Source of the DNA: Corynebacterium sp.
GTDB taxonomy: Bacteria; Actinomycetota; Actinomycetes; Mycobacteriales; Mycobacteriaceae
Assembly: GCA_030450335.1 (NCBI GenBank)
Contig: JAKDIS010000021.1
Coordinates: forward strand, 1-27,724
DNA length: 27,724 nt
Reading direction: 5' to 3'
Shown one piece after another: positions 1 to 8,025 of the stretch. The notes under the pieces are model-generated. The model did no database searches, was not told the DNA's origin, and saw nothing but the letters and a program-made list of their open reading frames with translations. Made by a program: the position numbers and the translations under genes. The number at the start of each line of letters is the position of its first letter. Position 1 is the stretch's first letter.

Positions 1-857
1 ACGATGAAGCACACCTCCATCGGCACGGCGTGGGTGAACAGCACCGCCACGAGGGCGAGGGTGAGCACCAGGTTCACCGCCATGCGCCACCGAGGGACGC
101 CCGCGTCGCGGCGGGCGTGGTCGGCCTCGTCGACGGGGTCGACGGGGTCGACGGGGTCGACGGGGTCGACAGCGTCGGACGCTGCGGCGGCCGTTGCGTC
201 CTGCGGGACGTCCTGCGCTGTGTTGTCAGCGTCCAGCCGGATGGTGCCGATGCGCTTCCGCTCCATGCGTCCGATGATGTAGGTCGCCACCAGCACCCAC
301 ACGCCGCCGGCGATCATGGGGATGATCATCGGGGTGAAGACCTCGGAGGCGTCCATGTCCAGGGCGGCCATCGCGCGGATGGTCGGCCCGCCCCAGGGCA
401 GCATGTTCATCAGGCCCGCGCCGAGGGCGACGATCGCAGTGAGGGCGATCGGGCGCATCCCGATCCGACGGTAGATCGGCAGGAAGGCCGACAGGGTGAT
501 CAGGAACGTCGCGGCACCGTCGCCGTCCAGATGCACGCACATGGTGACCAGTGCGGTGCCGATGGCGATCTTCACCGGGTCGCCCTTGGCCCAGGCGACC
601 ATCCGGCGGATCAGCGGGTCGAACAGGCCCGCCTCCATCATCACCGAGAAGAAGAGGATGGCGAAGGTCATCATCACCGCGATGGGAGCGACCTGCAGCA
701 GGCCCGCGCCGATGAAGTCGCCCAGGTCACCGCCGTGGCCGGCGAGCACGGCGAAGACGATCGGCACGAGGACCAGGCCCACCAGCACGGAGGTGCGGGT
801 GAACAGGGTGAGTGCCAGGAAGATCCCCACGGTGAGGAATCCGTACAGAGCAAGCAC
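1..857 (-). CDS. CitMHS-family citrate-metal/proton symporter, 3' end outside window
   Basis: Integral membrane carrier expected to import citrate complexed to a divalent metal with protons. The minus-strand frame from GTG at 857 stays open to the left edge, giving about 285 N-terminal residues of a family usually near 430-450. It is a run of hydrophobic helices carrying the CitMHS-type stretch HLDGDGAATFLITLSAFLP, followed by MLPWGGPTIRAMA. The GTG start is chosen because AAAGGAG lies 6-7 bases upstream (864-870). A soluble loop in the middle carries a VDP repeat (separate entry), which is unusual for this conserved transporter and probably cytoplasmic. The gene diverges from a LysR regulator at 1010, so LysR control of citrate uptake is likely. 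Family assignment is firm; metal preference (Mg versus Ca) cannot be read. Confidence 0.85.
   Translation of the reverse strand, partial: MLALYGFLTVGIFLALTLFTRTSVLVGLVLVPIVFAVLAGHGGDLGDFIGAGLLQVAPIAVMMTFAILFFSVMMEAGLFDPLIRRMVAWAKGDPVKIAIGTALVTMCVHLDGDGAATFLITLSAFLPIYRRIGMRPIALTAIVALGAGLMNMLPWGGPTIRAMAALDMDASEVFTPMIIPMIAGGVWVLVATYIIGRMERKRIGTIRLDADNTAQDVPQDATAAAASDAVDPVDPVDPVDPVDEADHARRDAGVPRWRMAVNLVLTLALVAVLFTHAVPMEVCFI
129..170. repeat. 9-bp tandem repeat inside the CitMHS gene
   Basis: Four complete copies of CGACGGGGT (131-166) plus a partial fifth. On the coding strand they encode Val-Asp-Pro four times and then Val-Asp-Glu in the hydrophilic loop. Nine-base units keep the frame, so slippage would alter loop length without breaking the gene. 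Confidence 0.9.
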
Positions 858-951
858 GAGGCTCTCCTTTGTCGGCGGAAGGGGTGCGGACCCTGGTCAG
901 GTCGGTCGGCCGAGATGGCGGTCCTGTGACCTGGGTCGCGTGGATGATCCG

Positions 952-1014
952 ATTATGAGCCGCCGCATTTAGTTGCGTCAAACAATAATCTTGCATAGAT
1001 TCTTGCGGTATGCG
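952..1014. promoter_or_regulatory. Overlapping divergent promoters and candidate LysR operator
   Basis: For citrate carrier transcription leftwards, TTGACG (976-981, minus strand) and CATAAT (952-957) are 18 bases apart, giving a start near 945. For the LysR gene, TTGCGT (973-978) and TAGATT (996-1001) are 17 apart, placing the transcript start at or within two bases of the ATG at 1010, so a leaderless mRNA is likely. The two -35 boxes overlap. A perfect inverted repeat AATCT-N5-AGATT (987-1001) and a second one, GCATA-N11-TATGC (993-1013), sit on the LysR -10 and about 40-65 bases upstream of the citrate carrier start, where LysR proteins usually bind. Promoter positions are predictions from hexamer matching. 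Confidence 0.5.
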
Positions 1015-1969
1015 GATAACTGACATCACCGTCGAGCAGATGCGCGCCACCGTCTGCGTCGCCGACCAGGGCGGATTCACCCTCGCCGCCGACCGCCTGG
1101 GGCAGTCACAGTCCTCGCTGAGCCGCACCGTCTCCCAGGTCGAGAAGGCCACCGGCGCGCGCCTGTTCGACCGCACCACCCGCAGCTTCGCCCTCACCGA
1201 CGCCGGCACCGAGTTCCTGCGCGCCGCCCGGGTGGTCCTGGAGACCTACGACCGGGAGATCAACAACCTCGCCAGCTACCTGCGCGGGCCCAGCGGGGAA
1301 CTGCGCCTGGCCACACTGCCATCACTCGCCGCCACCCTGCTGCCGCCGTTCATCGACCGCTTCCGCCGCACCTTCTCCAACGTGGGCGTCAGTCTGCAGG
1401 ACCTCATGGCCGCCAACATCATCGAGCAGTGCCGCTACGGCACGGTGGACCTGGCCATCACCGCAGAGGACCCCGAGCTGCTCGACAGCCTCCCGGACCA
1501 CTTCCGCTTCTCCCCCATCGCCGAGGAACACTTCGCCTGCATCCTGCCGGTGACCCACCGCCTGGCCGACCGGGACGCCATCGACTGGGAGGACCTCGCC
1601 GGCGACTCCTTCGTCTCCTTCACCGAGGCCAGCTCCGTACGACGCATCACCGACCGCGAACTCGCCGCCCGTGGCATCCGCCCGTCCCAGACCGTGACCG
1701 CCGGGACGATCTCGGCGGTGACGGGCCTGTGCGCGGCGAACCTCGGCATCTCCGCCGTCCCCGGCTTCGTGATCCCCATGACCCGCGTCGCCGGCGTGGT
1801 CCTGCGCCCCTTCCGCGGCGAACCGGTCACCAGGACGATCGGCGTACTGCAGGACACCACCCGCACACTCTCGCCGGCGGCGCGGGAGTTCCTCACCCTG
1901 GTGGCCCACTCCACGTCCGCCGACATGACGCTGCCCGACTTCACCACATGGACGGGACTGGGCGCCTGA
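1010..1969 (+). CDS. LysR-family transcriptional regulator
   Basis: A 319-residue DNA-binding regulator. Residues about 5-65 form the winged helix-turn-helix typical of the family (FTLAADRLGQSQSSLSRTV, then GARLFDRTTR and LTDAGTEFL), followed by a linker helix and a periplasmic-binding-protein-like effector domain (from about 95: GELRLATLPSLAATLLP). Length is standard. There is no Shine-Dalgarno before the ATG; a -10 box at 996-1001 suggests leaderless translation. It lies head to head with the CitMHS gene and most probably controls it and itself, with citrate or a related carboxylate as the natural guess for the effector. The effector cannot be read from sequence. Confidence 0.92.
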   Translation: MRITDITVEQMRATVCVADQGGFTLAADRLGQSQSSLSRTVSQVEKATGARLFDRTTRSFALTDAGTEFLRAARVVLETYDREINNLASYLRGPSGELRLATLPSLAATLLPPFIDRFRRTFSNVGVSLQDLMAANIIEQCRYGTVDLAITAEDPELLDSLPDHFRFSPIAEEHFACILPVTHRLADRDAIDWEDLAGDSFVSFTEASSVRRITDRELAARGIRPSQTVTAGTISAVTGLCAANLGISAVPGFVIPMTRVAGVVLRPFRGEPVTRTIGVLQDTTRTLSPAAREFLTLVAHSTSADMTLPDFTTWTGLGA

Positions 1970-2542
1970 CCCCGGCACCGACACCGCCGGCACCGCCGCC
2001 TCCGCGAGAATTATTTGATGTGAGTACGGAAACAAACCCTCACGATGCCGACATCCGTTCGTTACCCACGCCTACACTTCAGCAATGCTCGGCTATATAG
2101 CGTGGGGGCATTTTCTTGGCAAATACCTCTGTTTGACGTGCGCGAATCCGTCAGAATGCGCAGAATTACTCCCGGTCTGCTCAATTTCATTCGCGCTGAT
2201 CTTAATTGCCCGATATCCATAAAGGTTTCCCTCGTGCCATAAATCAGACACCGTCAAAAGTGGTGGGTCCGGTCACATGACTTCTATAGTCGCGCCCACC
2301 GAAGGACATGTAACGGTCCTTCCAGAAAAACGCCGACTAACTGAATGAGAACAGAGGTCACCCGACCCGCTGGAACTGACGAGTTTACGTCAATTAACAA
2401 CGTACTTGTCGTGCCAACCATCTGTGTCCGTTTCCGCCAGATCCATGCACCTCGCCATTCAGAAAGGGACATCCGGGCGCCCGGATGCCCCACCAGTCGG
2501 TCACGGGAGAAAAAGGAAGAATCCTCGACGGTAGGGACATCA
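1970..2542 (+). promoter_or_regulatory. AT-rich intergenic region and structured leader of the synthetase gene
   Basis: About 570 bases without a convincing gene; 2000-2260 is clearly richer in A+T than its surroundings. A TATAGT box at 2285-2290 is a possible -10 and would give a leader of about 245 nt. The leader holds a perfect 7-bp hairpin (GAAGGAC 2301-2307 with GTCCTTC 2316-2322) and an 18-bp perfect palindrome, CATCCGGGCGCCCGGATG (2470-2487), that extends to 12 of 13 pairs (2466-2491). The palindrome ends about 50 bases before the chosen ATG. It could be an attenuator, a protein operator or a structural leader. I did not recognise a known riboswitch class. Confidence 0.45.
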
Positions 2543-5500
2543 ATGAAACGTAGTTCACCACAGGACGTACACAGGCCGGTCCATGACAGCGCGACCGACC
2601 ATCCGTCGTCCGCCATCTTCGGTGTCGCGCAGGCACCGGCCCCGCGAACGCTGATCGACATCCTCAACAGCACCACGGTCGCCCACCCCGACGCCCTGGC
2701 CCTGGTGGGCGGGGACACCGAACTCACCTACGAGCAACTGGCCGCCAGCATCGCCGAGCAGGTCGAGCGGCTGACCCGGGCAGGCATCCGGCCCGGGGAC
2801 CGGGTTGGTGTGCGCGTACCGTCCGGCACGACCGACCTCTACGTGGCGATCCTCGCCACCCTGGCGGCCGGAGCCGCCTACGTCCCGGTGGACTGGGACG
2901 ACCCCGATGCGCGGGCACGCAAGATCTGGGCCGAGGCCGACGTCGCCGCCGTCTTCGGCGCCGGCCTCGCCCTGGACCCGGCGCGGGAACCGCGCCCGGC
3001 CACGCCCACGCCGGACGCTCCGTCCTCCCCCACGGTGGACGACGACGCCTGGATCATCTTCACCTCCGGCTCCACGGGGACACCGAAGGGCGTGGCCGTC
3101 ACCCACCGCGCCGCGGCGGCCCTCGTCGACGCCGAGGCCAGGATGTACCTGACCCGCGACCCCCTGCACCCGGGTGACCGGGTCATGGCGGGGCTGTCCG
3201 TCGCCTTCGACGCCTCCTGTGAGGAGATGTGGCTCGCCTGGCGCTACGGCGCCGCCCTCGTCGCCGCGCCGCGTGACGTGGTGCGTTCTGGCGACTCCCT
3301 CGGAGCCTGGATCACGAACAACCGGATCAGCGCGGTGTCGACGGTGCCCACGCTGGCGTCGTTCTGGCCGGTCGACGCCCTCGACAACGTCCGCCTGCTG
3401 ATCTTCGGGGGCGAGGCCCTCCCCGTCGAGCTCGTGAACCGGCTCGCCAGGGACGGCAGGGAGTTGTGGAACACCTACGGCCCCACCGAGGCCACGGTCA
3501 TATCGACCGGCCAGCTGATGGACGAGGTCCAGGACGGTCAGCCGGTACGTATCGGCAGGGCGACACCCGGGTGGAGGCTCGCCGTGGTCGACCCGTCCAC
3601 CGGTGAGCCGGTGCGCTGGGGAGAGTCCGGCGAACTCGTCGTCGCCGGGGTGGGACTGGGCCGCTACCTCGACCCTGTGAAGGACGCCGAGGTCTACGCG
3701 CCGCTCCCCGCCCTCGGCTGGGACCGCGCCTACCGCACCGGCGACCTCGTCGTCGCCGACCGCGAGGGGCTCGTCTTCGCCGGCCGTGCCGACGACCAGA
3801 TCAAGTTCGGCGGACGCCGCATGGAACTCGGCGAGATCGACCGTGCGCTCGCGACGATCGAGGGTGTCGGTGCGGCGGCGGCCGCCAAACAGACGACCCC
3901 GGCGGGGTCGGACGTCATCGTCGGCTACGTCGTCCCGGACGACCGGCACCAGCAGACCGGTGAGCAGATCGACCTCAGGGCCGCCCGGGAGCATCTGCGG
4001 GCCGTGCTGCCCGGAGGCATCTCCCCCACGCTGTGCACGGTGGCGGAACTGCCGCTGAAGACCTCCGGGAAGGTCGACCGCTCGGCCTTGCCCTGGCCGC
4101 TGCCGGACGACGGCGGAGGGATCTCCACGCTGCCGGCGGAACTGCACGCGCTCGGGCAGATGTGGACCGACCTGCTGGGGCCGGTACCCCTGGACGCCGA
4201 CTCGGACTTCTTCGACCTCGGCGGGTCCTCCGTGGCCATCGCCAAGCTCGCCACCTCGCTGCGCGCCACGCACCCGGCCGTCAACATCGGGGCGCTCTAC
4301 GACCACTCCACGTTGACGGGCATGGCGGACTACGTGGCCGGTCTCCGGGAGAGCAACGAGTCCCGGCCGATGCCGGCCGGAATGCCCTGGTGGTCCGGCG
4401 TCGTCCAGTTCCTCGTGGTCTGCGGCATCTACGTCCTCAACGCGGCCCGCTACATCGTCGGCTCCATCCTGGTCATCTGGGCCCTCGCCTTCTTCTTCGA
4501 GGCCGGCTGGGTCCCCTACCCGCCCCTGGCGCCACTTCTCGTCGGTTGGCTCGTCCTGTTCTCGCTGCCGGGGAAGGTCGTCCAGGCGACGGTCGTGGCA
4601 CGTCTGCTCACCCACCGGATCACGCCGGGCACCTACCCTCGCGGCGGGCTGGTCCACCTGAGGATATGGGCCGCCGAGCGCGTCCTCACCTACCTCAAAC
4701 TGGAACCGCTGCTGGGCACACCGGTGACGCCGGTGCTCTTCCGCCTGTTCGGTTGCCGTGTCGGACGCGGCACGGAGCTCCAGACCTTCCCGCCGGTGAC
4801 CGGCCTGCTGTCCGTGGGCGACGACACCACCCTGGAGCACGAGGTCGACGTCAACGGCCACTGGCTCGACGGCGACACGCTCCATGTCGGGGTCATCCGG
4901 GTCGGCGACGAGGTACGGGTCGGCATGCGGAGTTGGCTGGGGCCCGGCGCCGACCTGCGCGACGGGTGCGAGATCCTCGCAGGCTCCTCCGTCGCTGGAT
5001 GGGTGCCCGCCCACCGGCTCTACGGTGGTTCACCCCCGGCCGACTGGGGGGAGGCGGGCCTCACGTGGCCGGAGCAGAGCCCCGAGGACGCGGCCGGCGA
5101 CGGCGCGGTGGGGACACTCTCGCGCCTGCCGCACCGGCTCCTCTACATGGTCGGCCTCGCATGGATGGGGTTGCTGCCGCTCCTGGCGATCCTGCCGGGG
5201 ACGTTCCTGGTTCTGCCGCACGTGGTGGAACGCACCCGCTACGAGGACGTCTTCCCCACCTTCGCCGCCTGGGTCCCGGTGTTCACCCTGCTCACCATCC
5301 TCACGTGGATCTCGCTGGTCATCGTGACCGTGCGGCTGTCCTCGCTGCTAATCCGCCCCGGGTACTTCCCGACCGAATCGACCACGGGCTGGGCGTTGTG
5401 GCTCACCCACACGATGATGCAGAAGACGCTCACCTCGACCTACTTCCTCTACGCGGCGTGGTACACGCCCGCATTCCTCCGACTGCTCGGGGCGAGGGTC

Positions 5501-6526
5501 GGCCAGGGCAACGAGATCTCCACGGTCGAGACGATCCCGCACCTCACCTCCATCGGTGACAGGTGCTTCCTCGCCGACCACTCCATGTGCACCGCCTCGC
5601 GGCACCGTGCCGGCTGGATCCATGTGGGGACCACCGTCCTCGGCAACGGGTCCTTCGTCGGCAACTCCGGCATCGTCGGGCCGGACTACGACCTCCCGGA
5701 GAAGTCGTTGATCGCCGTGCTCTCCTCGACGCCCTACCGGGCGGAGCGCGGGACCTCGTGGCTGGGCCGCCAGACCAGGGAGATCCCCCGCCGCCATGTC
5801 GAGGCAGACCTGTCGAAGACCTTCAACCCGGGGCCGGGGCTCCGGGGCGCGCGTGCCAGCGTGGAATTCCTCCGCCTCGTCCCACCGGTCATCGCCGCCT
5901 ACCTCGACCTGTTCATCGTCTGGGCGGGGACCACGGTCTACATGCGGTCGGAACCCGGCTGGCCCGGGATCTGGACGGTCTGCCTGTGGTCGGTGCCGAT
6001 CGTGCTCGTCGCAGGCGTGGTGGCCTGCCTCGTTCCGGTGCTGGCGAAGTGGCTCATCGTGGGCCGGTTCACCGCGGGGGAACGCACGCTGTACTCGACC
6101 TTCGTGTGGCGCAGTGAACTCGTGGACAACTTCGTCGAGATGCTCGCCGTCCCCTCCCTCATCCGGGTCTCCCTGGGCTCCCCGCTCTACAACTGGTGGT
6201 GCCGGCTCATGGGAACCCGCGTGGGCAGGGCGGTCTGGTGCGAGACGTGGTGGCTCCCCGAGTTCGACATCATCTCCATCGACGACCACGCGACGGTCAA
6301 CCGCGGCACCGTCCTGCAGACCCACCTCTTCCACGACCGCGTGATGTCCCTGGACCACGTCTCCCTGGGCGCGGGATCCACTCTCGGACCGAACAGCTTC
6401 CTGCTCCCCGGGGCCTCGATCGGCCCCCGGACGACCGTGCGTCCCGGCTCCCTGGTCCTGCGTGGGGACGCCATCCCCTCCGACTCCGTGTGGGCCGGCA
6501 ATCCCGTCACCCACGTCAACCGTTAG
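2543..6526 (+). CDS. Pls/PosA-type peptide synthetase, likely poly-(basic amino acid) such as epsilon-polylysine
   Basis: A 1327-residue membrane-bound single-module synthetase, matching the roughly 1320 residues of epsilon-poly-L-lysine synthetase. Domains: adenylation (about 35-515; TSGSTGTPKG at 174, FDAS at 222, YGPTE at 312, YRTGD at 397, KTSGKVDR with Lys510); carrier protein with LGGSS, attachment Ser563; then membrane helices (about 615-690, 868-936, 1111-1176) alternating with three soluble left-handed-beta-helix/acyltransferase-like domains (about 725-833, 985-1090, 1224-1327). There is no thioesterase, as in Pls, where the tandem domains catalyse chain growth. Selectivity positions read by eye begin D-A-E; the acidic third residue suits a basic amino acid (Lys, Orn, Dab). 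ATG 2543 is preferred to the in-frame ATG at 2345, because the extra 66 residues are unlike the family and overlap the leader hairpin. It starts an operon with the next two genes. The product is inferred. Confidence 0.85.
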   Translation: MKRSSPQDVHRPVHDSATDHPSSAIFGVAQAPAPRTLIDILNSTTVAHPDALALVGGDTELTYEQLAASIAEQVERLTRAGIRPGDRVGVRVPSGTTDLYVAILATLAAGAAYVPVDWDDPDARARKIWAEADVAAVFGAGLALDPAREPRPATPTPDAPSSPTVDDDAWIIFTSGSTGTPKGVAVTHRAAAALVDAEARMYLTRDPLHPGDRVMAGLSVAFDASCEEMWLAWRYGAALVAAPRDVVRSGDSLGAWITNNRISAVSTVPTLASFWPVDALDNVRLLIFGGEALPVELVNRLARDGRELWNTYGPTEATVISTGQLMDEVQDGQPVRIGRATPGWRLAVVDPSTGEPVRWGESGELVVAGVGLGRYLDPVKDAEVYAPLPALGWDRAYRTGDLVVADREGLVFAGRADDQIKFGGRRMELGEIDRALATIEGVGAAAAAKQTTPAGSDVIVGYVVPDDRHQQTGEQIDLRAAREHLRAVLPGGISPTLCTVAELPLKTSGKVDRSALPWPLPDDGGGISTLPAELHALGQMWTDLLGPVPLDADSDFFDLGGSSVAIAKLATSLRATHPAVNIGALYDHSTLTGMADYVAGLRESNESRPMPAGMPWWSGVVQFLVVCGIYVLNAARYIVGSILVIWALAFFFEAGWVPYPPLAPLLVGWLVLFSLPGKVVQATVVARLLTHRITPGTYPRGGLVHLRIWAAERVLTYLKLEPLLGTPVTPVLFRLFGCRVGRGTELQTFPPVTGLLSVGDDTTLEHEVDVNGHWLDGDTLHVGVIRVGDEVRVGMRSWLGPGADLRDGCEILAGSSVAGWVPAHRLYGGSPPADWGEAGLTWPEQSPEDAAGDGAVGTLSRLPHRLLYMVGLAWMGLLPLLAILPGTFLVLPHVVERTRYEDVFPTFAAWVPVFTLLTILTWISLVIVTVRLSSLLIRPGYFPTESTTGWALWLTHTMMQKTLTSTYFLYAAWYTPAFLRLLGARVGQGNEISTVETIPHLTSIGDRCFLADHSMCTASRHRAGWIHVGTTVLGNGSFVGNSGIVGPDYDLPEKSLIAVLSSTPYRAERGTSWLGRQTREIPRRHVEADLSKTFNPGPGLRGARASVEFLRLVPPVIAAYLDLFIVWAGTTVYMRSEPGWPGIWTVCLWSVPIVLVAGVVACLVPVLAKWLIVGRFTAGERTLYSTFVWRSELVDNFVEMLAVPSLIRVSLGSPLYNWWCRLMGTRVGRAVWCETWWLPEFDIISIDDHATVNRGTVLQTHLFHDRVMSLDHVSLGAGSTLGPNSFLLPGASIGPRTTVRPGSLVLRGDAIPSDSVWAGNPVTHVNR

Positions 6527-6535
6527 GAAAATACC

Positions 6536-8011
6536 TTGGACACCTCGCCCGAAACAGGCGGTGCACGAGCCCGCCCCGACACCTGGCCCAGCCGCCCTGC
6601 ATCCCTGGTGCCCGCGTCCGGCACCGGAGCACTGCCGGACGCACCGGGCGTCCCGAAGGAGGCCGCCGCCGACAGCGTCCGGCCCCTGCCCGGCCCGGCG
6701 CGGGTCCGTCCCATCTGGGACGGTGAACACGAGCTGGACCCCACGTCCTTCGCACCTCCCCCGCCGCTGGGCGAGTCCCACGGTTCCGTGCAACGGTGGA
6801 GCAGGCGGGCCGCCTTCGGACCCGTCGATGACCCGCGCCGGATCACAGGACTGGACGCGGCGCGGGGCTTCGCGCTCCTGGGGATGGTCGCGGTCCACAC
6901 GATGCCGGCCTACAACGAGCTGACCGGCGAGCCGACGATGGTGTGGAGGCTGTTCGCAGGGCATTCGTCGGCGCTCTTCGGAGTGCTCGCCGGTGTCACC
7001 ATCGCCCTCATCACCGGGGCCAACAACCCGCACACGGGCCTGCGCCTGCGCCGTGACAGGGTGTCGCTGGCCGTGCGCGCCCTCATCATCCTGGCTATCG
7101 GGCTCCTCCTCGACCAGGTGGGGGTCCCCGTGTACAACATCCTCCCCTACTACGCCCTGATGTTCCTGGTGGCCATAGCGCTGACGGGGCTGCGGATCCG
7201 TCATCTCCTGGCCTTCGCCCTCCTCTTCACCGCGCTCGGGCCGGTGGTCATCAGGCTGGTGGCCGCGTGGGGCGGCTACACCACGACGCTCAACCCCAGC
7301 TTCTCGGACGTCGCCGACAACCCGCTCGACATGCTGATCACCCTCACGGTCGGTGGAACCTACCCGGCCGTGACCTGGATGGCCTACATCTGCGTCGGGA
7401 TGACCCTGGGCAGGCTGGACCTGCGCTCCGTGGTCACGCACATCTGGCTGGTCGTCGTCGGCGGCGGTACGGCCGCGTTCGGCATCCTGCTCTCGACGTT
7501 CCTGCTCGACTACGGCCGGGTGTTCCGCAACATCTACGAACTGACGGACGGCTACGACGCGACCGACATCCAGGAGGTCCTGGACTACGGGCCGGACGGA
7601 CACCTCCCCACGGACACGTGGTGGTGGTTGGCGACCTCGGGTCCCCATACCAACACCACCTTGTCCGTCGTCTCCGCGGCCGGGCTGGCGGTGCTGGCGA
7701 TCGGCGTGTTCCTCCTGATCGCCAGTGGTGTGCGGGAACTGCTCACCCCCCTCATCGCAGTCGGCTCGATGACCCTGACCATCTACGTCTCGCACCTGCT
7801 GTTCCTCAAGTTCGCGTTGGACGCGGACTGTGACAACAGGGTCACCCTCCTCATCGTCCAGATCGTGGGGGCGGTTCTCTTCGCCGTCGTCTGGACCCTG
7901 GTGCGGGGCCGGGGCCCGTTGGAGGAGATCGTGTCGCGGATCTGCCGGTTCGCGACACGGGGCGTGGGCCGCACCCCGAACCCGACACCGACACCGACCC
8001 CGAGCTCATGA
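6536..8011 (+). CDS. Multi-pass HGSNAT/DUF418-like membrane acyltransferase family protein
   Basis: A 491-residue protein with a long, disordered, Pro/Ala-rich N-terminus (1-100) and then about ten hydrophobic helices. The first helix carries RITGLDAARGFALLGMVAVH, the hallmark start of the heparan-alpha-glucosaminide N-acetyltransferase/DUF1624/DUF418 group, followed by GHSSALFGVLAGVTIALITG. Such proteins are thought to move acyl groups across a membrane, though most bacterial members have no proven role. It starts at TTG 6536, nine bases after the synthetase stop, with AGGAAA overlapping that stop, so the two are translated together. An attractive role is acylating or helping to export the polymer made by the upstream synthetase; that is inference. 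The C-terminus ends in a TPTPTP repeat. Confidence 0.7.
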   Translation: MDTSPETGGARARPDTWPSRPASLVPASGTGALPDAPGVPKEAAADSVRPLPGPARVRPIWDGEHELDPTSFAPPPPLGESHGSVQRWSRRAAFGPVDDPRRITGLDAARGFALLGMVAVHTMPAYNELTGEPTMVWRLFAGHSSALFGVLAGVTIALITGANNPHTGLRLRRDRVSLAVRALIILAIGLLLDQVGVPVYNILPYYALMFLVAIALTGLRIRHLLAFALLFTALGPVVIRLVAAWGGYTTTLNPSFSDVADNPLDMLITLTVGGTYPAVTWMAYICVGMTLGRLDLRSVVTHIWLVVVGGGTAAFGILLSTFLLDYGRVFRNIYELTDGYDATDIQEVLDYGPDGHLPTDTWWWLATSGPHTNTTLSVVSAAGLAVLAIGVFLLIASGVRELLTPLIAVGSMTLTIYVSHLLFLKFALDADCDNRVTLLIVQIVGAVLFAVVWTLVRGRGPLEEIVSRICRFATRGVGRTPNPTPTPTPSS

Positions 8012-8025
8012 AGAAAGGACGTTCC

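Noticed and set aside
129..170. CRISPR-like repeat
   Set aside because: Contiguous 9-base units without spacers, inside a coding frame.
30..929. 299-codon plus-strand ORF opposite the citrate carrier
   Set aside because: Its His/Asp/Gly/Arg-rich translation is typical of an antisense shadow in high-GC DNA; the minus strand has a clear CitMHS protein.
2045..2242. 65-codon plus-strand ORF in the AT-rich region
   Set aside because: No ribosome site, unusual composition, no recognisable domain, and located where promoter DNA is expected.
2345..2542. 66-residue N-terminal extension of the synthetase
   Set aside because: Overlaps the leader hairpin, has no family resemblance and no good ribosome site; the ATG at 2543 gives the standard Pls length.
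2291..2542. Lysine riboswitch before the synthetase gene
   Set aside because: Tempting given the likely product, but I could not find the conserved lysine-riboswitch core; only simple hairpins are visible.
2555..5014. Very long minus-strand ORFs opposite the synthetase (also 5348-7795)
   Set aside because: Low-complexity translations with no domain; they mirror codon bias of the real genes.
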